Source: Chara braunii
Lineage: Eukaryota; Streptophyta; Charophyceae; Charales; Characeae
NCBI GenBank assembly: GCA_003427395.1
Contig: BFEA01000029.1
Location: 2,560,913 to 2,595,902 of the forward strand
Reading direction: 5' to 3'
DNA: 34,990 bases
The translations under genes and the position numbers were made by a program. Below the pieces are notes generated by a model that did no database searches, was not told the origin of the DNA, and saw nothing but the letters and a program-made list of their open reading frames with translations. The number at the start of each line of letters is the position of its first letter. The first letter of the stretch is position 1. This document shows positions 29,310-34,990 of the stretch, in pieces.

Positions 29310-29907
29310 CTCCTCGTAGGATCTGAATCTGTTGGATGTGCCAGTACGATTCTCCCGATCGCCCTTTCTATTTGCGCATAGATGAAGGGGATGTCGTCAA
29401 TCGGGATTTGGAGAGCAATAATCCAGAACGTGGAGTCATCCTTTAATTTTTTACAACGTTCCTCCAAGCTGTATTTCCATTTGGGCCTCTCGGATCATGA
29501 ACTCTGCGACTTCTCGTGCCTTGGCGACGTAGGATGCCACTCCTGGACCTTCAATCTTCAACCTTCCTCACCTTGTGTTCTCTGGTAAATTCTGATTCCC
29601 TATCACCCAGCTGTCTTCGAACGCACGAACCAGATCGTCTTTAATCTTTTTTTGAAGGAATCTAGCTTCATCTCCAAAGATCATCGTTACTGTCCTTTCC
29701 TTGAGCCACTTCACTTTGATGTCGTCCAGTGATGTGCTCAATTTGAATCTAGCCTCTCTCCCTTCAATCGTCATCTCCCCGGGGTCTATTTCCGTAGGGA
29801 ACACGCCCTCGTCGAAGAGTTCTCTTAATCGATCTTCATCCTCCCAGTAATCCCTAGGGCAGTTGGGGGAGATCTCCCCGTGCCTTCTCGGCCAGGTGTA
29901 GCCTCCA
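29310..29907 (-). pseudogene. Retroelement-like ORF fragment, unassigned
   Basis: A minus-strand reading starts within GYTWPRRHGEISPNCPRD and continues DYWEDEDRLRELFDEGVF, then ARFKLSTSLDDIKVKWLKER, TVTMIFGDEARFLQKKIKDD and a LVRAFEDSWVIGN segment. After a TGA near 29570 it goes on as GRLKIEGPGVASYVAKAREV and AEFMIREAQMEIQLGGTL, and after a TAA and frameshift as STFWIIALQIPIDDIPFIYA. The last part recalls the RNA-binding-like N-terminal domain of plant LINE ORF1/gag proteins (DUF4283-like), but the match is weak. It could also be a low-copy host gene. The upstream end runs into a 51-bp tandem repeat. Confidence 0.45.
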
Positions 29908-30005
29908 TTTTTACCTGCTTCTACCTTCCTCCACCTACAACCTCAACTCTCCCCTCCATTTTTACCTGCTTCTACCTTCCTCCACCTACAACCTCAACTC
30001 TCCCC
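29904..30005. repeat. Two 51-bp tandem units
   Basis: TCCATTTTTACCTGCTTC and the following bases repeat exactly from 29904 to 29954 and from 29955 to 30005. The sequence is pyrimidine-rich. Confidence 0.9.
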
Positions 30006-31108
30006 TTACTACCTTCCTCTCTACCTAGGAGGGAGGGGGGGTTTCGCTTCCTCTGCCTAACATGTTCTCCTATGGCTAGCCGTCGTCATATCCACCCCTC
30101 AATGGGGGCGCGATGAGGAACAAGTCCCAGTACCACCGCCCTCGGTGGCAGCTTGGGTTCTGACGAGCCCGGTAACGCTTGGCGGAGCGCAGTAGCGCCG
30201 GCCGAAGCAAGGTCGCGGCCCCAAACAAAACAAATTTGCGTACCCCGGCGGCCAGGCAGGCTGGAGGATTTGCGTACCCATTTGCGTCATTTGCGTACCT
30301 GTGCTGGCTGTTGACCCCGTACTATAGCAGAATCTGCGATTTTTGTGAATTTTGCTTGAGTACCTGAGCGGGGAGTGCCCCTTCCGGCAACGAGTGGTAA
30401 TCTCGTCTTTTCTCCTCTGGAGAAGGAGCTGGGATGTATCAAGGTACAACGGCTGTCGTCTGATCGCGGGCCGGTGCGGATCTTCCCCAGTCGGCGCACA
30501 TACGAACTCGCGGGAAACTGCAGTACGTTGCGAGAGAGGCTTTGAATACGAAAACGAACCAGCATCCGCAAAGCAAAATGATCGGCCGCACGCGGGTCAC
30601 TGTCGCTGACGTTATGACAGCCCTCTCCCGACCAACAACTTGACATCATTCCCGGCCTAACGTACTCAAGTGCATCGCTTGCACAAAAGTGTACTTCATT
30701 GCTATATGTGCTTGGATATGCTTTACGTGCTTCGGAATGTGCGTAATTCGCGGGATATATCTGACCAATTGGTGTCCCGCATATTCACGAAGTATCTGGG
30801 CCAAGAAAGACAGGGAGGAATAAAGAATATGCGGGGTGGAATAACAGGGAGGCCCGGGAAGCAGATTACAGCCGAGGGCGCAAACCACGATGATGTACCA
30901 GGCGATGAGGGCAATGAAGGTAGACCGTTAATGCTTCAGAAATGCAGGTGGATGCACGCAGGCAAACAGAGACGCTGCAGAGAGTGTTGACATGGGTTTT
31001 GTAGGGGACGGGGTGCGTGCGGATTGCACCTGCCCCGGGCCTGAAGCCTAGAGAGAGAAGAGATCAGAGGAAGGAGAGACGAAGAAATCGAGAGGGACTT
31101 AACCACAA

Positions 31109-31111
<3 letters not shown>
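30006..31111. other. Intergenic stretch, no gene recognised
   Basis: The decanucleotide TTTGCGTACC occurs three times (about 30233, 30268 and 30289), the last two 21 bases apart. Open frames up to 120 codons on both strands have no recognisable content. No tRNA or rRNA pattern was seen. Confidence 0.55.

Positions 31112-31161
<50 letters not shown>
31112..31161. repeat. (GA)n microsatellite upstream of POLA1
   Basis: About 25 GA units, 725 bases before the POLA1 ATG. GA tracts are common in plant promoters and 5' UTRs; no specific role is shown. Confidence 0.95.
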
Positions 31162-31169
<8 letters not shown>

Positions 31170-31678
31170 CCTTAGGTGTCGGTTTGATCTCCTCCACTAA
31201 CCTTCAATCTGCTGTCGGTTTCGTCGAACTGTGAAAATGCTTATCTTGAAGAAGGACCGCGTCGTATGATTAAGGCTTCCGGATTTTGAGGACTGTCAGG
31301 TCTCGAAGATCGACGAGAGATAATGGTCGGAGCAGTGTCTACCGGTAGTTTAACATTCGACGAAGGCAGTCGAGAGAGAAAGTGGGTAACAAGAGGATAG
31401 CCGCGGAAGGCGCATACTGGTGCGAGGACCTCCCAGCCTTTTGCCCAAGTTCGCCATCATGTTGTTTGACAATCCTTCTCCAAGATCCTGCGTACTCGCG
31501 CGGGAGCATCGCCTTTCAGCTGTTTCCGTACGATTTTGAGGACCGCCCCTCGCTATCCGTTGGCTCGCCTCCTGTTCTTCAGTGTGGTCTGCTGAGTGGC
31601 AACCCTGTCACCTTATCGCTCTTCCCGACATCTCATCAGTCTGCTAAATGGCGAGCGGGTAGTCTGATTAGGCCGGTT

Positions 31679-31787
31679 GCCCTTCATGACTACGCCGGTC
31701 GCTGTTCATGATTGTGCCGATCGGCGTTCATGATTTTGCCGGTCGTCGTCCAGGATTTTGCCGGTCGCCCTTCATACCGCCGACCGG
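31679..31787 (+). repeat. 22-bp minisatellite in the POLA1 upstream region
   Basis: Five degenerate units of 22 bases (31679, 31701, 31723, 31745 and 31767) with the pattern GCGTTCATGATTTTGCCGGT. Units three and four contain TTTGCCGG (31735-31742, 31757-31764), which fits the plant E2F consensus WTTSSCSS. Confidence 0.8.
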
Positions 31788-31840
31788 TAGTGACGAAGTT
31801 GTCGACAAAGGGAGCAAATTGGTAGAGGGAGTCGGGATCG

Positions 31841-31848
31841 ATTGGCGC
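31841..31848 (+). promoter_or_regulatory. E2F-like site ATTGGCGC before POLA1
   Basis: ATTGGCGC matches WTTSSCSS and lies 38 bases before the ATG. E2F sites control DNA replication genes in plants (established knowledge). It may lie in the 5' UTR rather than the promoter. Confidence 0.4.
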
Positions 31849-31885
31849 AGAGTCTTTTGATCAAGAAGGCGGAATCTCGTGACAA

Positions 31886-32507
31886 ATGGAGCCGGAGAGT
31901 CATGGCACACCATCTAGGTCTTCGAGGAGGAGGCTGTCGAAAGCTTCCGCGAGTGAGAATGCAAAACTGAATGCATTGGCGGAACTTAAAGCGCTCCGAG
32001 CCGGGGGAGGAAGGGCAGGGGGTGCAGGCGAGGGTGAGGGTGGCGAGGGAGGAGGGTCGGCAGCGGCTCGCCGCCGCCTGGATACTTTCAATGTTGAGCT
32101 GGAGGAGAAGGTGTATGACGTCGTCGATGATCAGGAGTATGCGGAACTGGTGTCCAAGAGAAGGCAGGACGTCGGCGATTTCATAGTGGGCGATGATAAG
32201 TTGGGGTATGTGGATATAGGGGAGGAGGACGAATGGGAGAATGGGGAGGGTAGACGGGGGGAGTACAGCTCAGAGGAGGAGTTGAGAGAGGGCTCAAGAA
32301 AGAGGATGAGAGGAAGGGATCGAGGAGGGCGCGGAGAAAGAAAGCCTGGGAAGTCGAGAAAGAGAGCGGGAGGGGAGAAGGAGAGGGGTGGTTCGGAAGC
32401 TGTTGATGCTGCCAAAACGACGGCTGCAGCGGCTGCCAGGGGCAGAATGAGTTCTATGTTCGCTGCTGCCGCTGCAGCGGGAGCGACAGGGCGCGCGGGG
32501 AGGTCGG

Positions 32508-32544
<37 letters not shown>

Positions 32545-33577
32545 CGTAGTGGGAGGAAGTCAATCCACTGAGAGCATTCTTGATGATGTGCTCGCTGAAA
32601 TCGGAGCAGACGACACGGACAGAGAGAGACTGCGACGTGGAAGAGGTGGAGGATCTCTGGGAGCAGTGGGAGTGGTGAATCCCTCGGTATTTTCTTCAGG
32701 GGGGAGATTATCGGTAGGAGGAGGATTGCCGGAGGTTGTGGGGAGAAGGGAAGGGTTATACTGGCAGACGGATCTCAACCCGTCTGTGATGGATGATCCA
32801 GATCGGGAGAGAGATATAGGGGGTATGGGAGTGGGGGGGCCCGGTAAAACGGGAGGCGATCTGCTGCATGGAGAGATAGGCAAGGCGAAGTCAGCAAAAA
32901 AGGAAGATGAAGTAGAGGAGAAGAGAGAGGAGGGGAAGGAGGAGGAGGGAGATCGACGTGGGAAAGGAGGGAAAGTCAGAAAAGAAGACGTGAAGGAGGA
33001 GGGTTGCGGTCCAGAGGCGGTTGAGAGAGAAGAGAAGAGGAATGCGACCACGACGTCGGCTGCGGCGGGTGTTGATGCGCCCGATCCAACCGTGAAAGGA
33101 ACAGGAGAGACCGACGGGAGAATGAGAGAGAGAGAACATTCTCAAGAGAATGGGAGAGAAAGATTGAATCACAGCAAGGAGTCGGAGCTTGACGATGACG
33201 CATTTGTTAGGGTTAATGTGGAATGCCCGGGAATGCAGAAGGCGGGCGGATTGACAGAGACAGTAGAGCCAAAAAAGCTGGGCGCTACTGAGAAAGCTCC
33301 AATTCTGGCTGTTCGCGAGAATGCGGTGAAGGGTTGGCAAGCTGTCTGTGATTCTAGGGTAGAGGCAGCGCCCAAAGGAGGAGAGGGGAGTGCGGCGACG
33401 GTGAAAAGTGAATCCGGAGCGAGAGAAGCTGCAGTAAAAGTGGGGGATCGAAGTGTTGGGAGAGGAGAGGACCAAGGTCTTTGTTTAGACGCCGACGGGA
33501 CATTGCCATTCTTCCTCACGGATGCATTCGAAGAGCCCTTCGCGGGTAATCCGGGTACAGTCTATCTGTTCGGCAAG
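31886..33577 (+). CDS. POLA1: DNA polymerase alpha catalytic subunit, exon 1
   Basis: Encodes 564 residues of the nuclear replicative polymerase subunit that extends RNA primers made by primase. The start is fixed by an in-frame TGA two codons upstream. Residues 28-38 (LNALAELKALR) and about 63-115 (TFNVELEEKVYDVVDDQEY, DDKLGYVDIGEEDEW) match the conserved N-terminal domain of this family. Residues about 120-520 are low-complexity: basic and Gly-rich, with a poly-Gly run at 209-220 and a long Lys/Glu region. The exon ends with LPFFLTDAFEEPFAGNPG and TVYLFGK, which leads into the exonuclease-like region of B-family polymerases. The donor is AAG|GTGAGC at 33577/33578, phase 0. The N-terminal disordered region is much richer in repeats than usual. 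Confidence 0.9.
32510..32544 (+). repeat. 35-base G homopolymer in POLA1 exon 1
   Basis: It encodes a run of about 11-12 Gly. Conserved motifs before (N-terminal domain) and after (TVYLFGK) are in the same frame, so the length as given is in frame, but such tracts are rarely read exactly. Confidence 0.95.
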
Positions 33578-33766
33578 GTGAGCAGATCAGGAAGCCAGTG
33601 AGTGCACATGACATGAAAGGGAGAGAGTGTCTGAGTGAGCAAGTGAGTGAGTGAGTGAGTGAGCGGAGTGAGTGAGTGGAGTGAGTGAATGGGCACTGGG
33701 GGTGGGGTATGAGGGGAAACCACTGGTGAGGGAAGCGAAAGCGGAAGAGAACGAGAAGGGAAAAAC

Positions 33767-33797
<31 letters not shown>

Positions 33798-33806
33798 AAG
33801 AAGAAG

Positions 33807-33837
<31 letters not shown>

Positions 33838-34661
33838 GTGTGAGTGAGTGAGTGAATGCGCACTTTGGATGGGGTATGAGGGGAAACCATTGGTGAGGGA
33901 AGCAAAAGCGGAAGACGACGAGAAGGGAAACGTAAAGAAGAAGAAGAAGAATTGAAGTATTGAATTGAAGTATTGAATTGAAGTAGCGAGGCCAATCGCT
34001 ACGCGTCCATGTCCATAGGGAAAGCATGAAAGCACCTACAACAAGCTCAACGCGCTCAGAAGAAGAAGAAGAAGAAGAAGAAGAAGAAGAAGAAGAAGAA
34101 GAAGAGAGTGAGTGAGTGAGTGAGTGAGTGAGTGAGTGAACGTGCACTGGGGGTGGGACATGAGAGGAAACCCTGGTGAGGGATCCGAAGCGAAAGAGAA
34201 GAAGAAGATGATGAGGAAGAAGAAAATGATGCAGCAACGCTACGACATGTGGACAGCGGTGGTCCTATGCAGCAAAGCTATGAAGAGGGAGATGTGGACA
34301 ACGGTTGTCCTGCGCAGCAAAGCTATGAAGAGGGAGATGCGCTTAGCAAACATGAACCTGGCCGTATACATCTCAAAGTTCTTGCTTTTCTAGTTTGAGC
34401 ATAGCATCAATGGGGCCAGGCTTTGCCTGATACACAAGCGGCAGAGATAGAGTAGGGGAGGGCAGATGGGCAGGAGCAACGAGTGATGTGCTGTTGGTGG
34501 AGCAGATCCACCTTCTGACCATTATCAGTCCAAATTTATAAAATTGAACGTTGTAACGAACAGGTAGAATCAAAATTTGCAGTCTTCTATAATATAATGG
34601 GGTGTGGTAATAAACAGAGCGGATTGGCGGCTCTTGCTCCTTGTTTGCGTGTGTTTTGCAG
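33578..34661 (+). other. POLA1 intron 1, repeat-filled
   Basis: GTGAGC donor and TTTTGCAG acceptor. It contains three copies of a composite unit (starting about 33640, 33838 and 34107), each with a GAGT tract, GCACT(GGGGG)TGGG, a GAGGGGAAACC(AC/AT)TGG-like core and a GAA tract (33769-33836, 33936-33951; a third, 34059-34104, lies before the last unit). Two 45-bp units (34247-34291 and 34292-34336) follow, starting ATGTGGACA. None is considered coding. Confidence 0.85.
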
Positions 34662-34836
34662 GTCCCTTCAAATGGCCAGTTTGTGAGCTGTTGTGTGGTC
34701 GTCAACAATATTCCCAGGAGCATCTATGCGGTTCCTGCTCCTGACGTGTTCAATGACAGTCAACTCACGGCACTGGAGGAGAGCTGCAAGACGGACCCTC
34801 AAAAAAAGATAGAACTCGTTAAGCGTCTGCATGTGG
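34662..34836 (+). CDS. POLA1: DNA polymerase alpha catalytic subunit, exon 2
   Basis: It continues YLFGK as VPSNGQFVSCCVVVNNIPRS and IYAVPAPDVF, with a helix region LTALEESCKTD and KKIELVKRL. The block VSCCV-V-NI-R matches the segment after the FLFGKV motif in animal and plant polymerase alpha. Two donors are possible: CAT|GTGGGT (exon ends 34832) and GTGG|GTACAC (ends 34836). The reading frame otherwise runs to a TGA at 34881, beyond homology. The catalytic polymerase domain must be downstream of the window. Confidence 0.85.
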
Positions 34837-34944
34837 GTACACTCTTCGCGACATGGGAGTCCACGGCCATCTTCGTCTCTTGAAGTAGCGAGCTTAACGT
34901 CCACTCATCCTGATTAAAAATGGCTCCTGACATGTGAATGCCTG

Positions 34945-34948
34945 CGTG

Positions 34949-34990
<42 letters not shown>
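34945..34990. repeat. (GT)n microsatellite in POLA1 intron 2
   Basis: The window ends inside this tract of at least 20 GT units. Confidence 0.95.

Noticed and set aside
30670-30990. 106-codon ORF upstream of POLA1
   Set aside because: No family resemblance and no supporting signals; it could be chance.
31900-33995. Large minus-strand ORFs antisense to POLA1
   Set aside because: Pro/Ser-rich shadows of the purine-rich coding strand and of GAA/GAGT repeats; the plus frame has clear homology.
34136-34393. ORF in POLA1 intron 1 with 15-residue repeats
   Set aside because: It lies between a well-supported splice donor and acceptor; the in-frame repeat follows from the 45-bp duplication.

Overview
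The window is eukaryotic nuclear DNA. It is rich in repeats and microsatellites, gene-poor, and contains runs of N from assembly. The one clear host gene is the 5' end of the DNA polymerase alpha catalytic subunit (right edge, + strand). The primer-binding site of the large retrotransposon resembles the plant tRNA-Asp type, and a Penelope-like element has the permuted GIY-YIG-before-RT order known from the green lineage. Together these suggest a green-lineage genome, most plausibly a charophyte such as Chara. That is an inference; no marker here proves the species.

Layout. 1-539: flank with a 10-bp minisatellite, a (TC)n tract and homopolymers. 540-25864: one giant, dead Ty3/gypsy-type LTR retrotransposon on the minus strand (about 25.3 kb), with two LTRs of about 7.7-7.9 kb (540-8285 and 17982-25864). 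The LTRs have TGTCG...CGACA ends, a 4-bp ACGC target duplication and a PBS directly inside the 5' LTR. Read 5' to 3' on the minus strand, the element holds: 5' LTR, PBS, a tandem array of diverged paralogous small ORF modules (17640-15194), gag with a CCHC knuckle, aspartic protease, a truncated RT, a deletion removing the rest of RT and RNase H, integrase, a long 3' region and the 3' LTR. The 3' region carries a hairpin array and an antisense ORF. Module ORFs of the same two kinds also lie inside both LTRs. A segment of about 390 bp is inverted between the two LTRs. About 2.6 kb of the LTRs is almost identical, down to shared N positions, which looks like an assembly effect.

25865-29300: right flank, then a broken Penelope-like element (GIY-YIG, proline-rich linker, CxC region, RT fingers and motif A). 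It is cut off at a fold-back repeat cluster. 29310-29907: a decayed retroelement-like ORF on the minus strand. 30006-31885: mostly non-coding DNA leading into the polymerase alpha promoter, which holds a 22-bp minisatellite with E2F-like sites. 31886-34836: POLA1 exon 1, a repeat-filled 1.08-kb intron and exon 2; the catalytic domain lies beyond the window.

The most unusual content is the module array shared by LTR and leader, the hairpin array, the LTR-internal inversion and the permuted Penelope-like element. All similarities were judged by eye from translations; no database search was possible.
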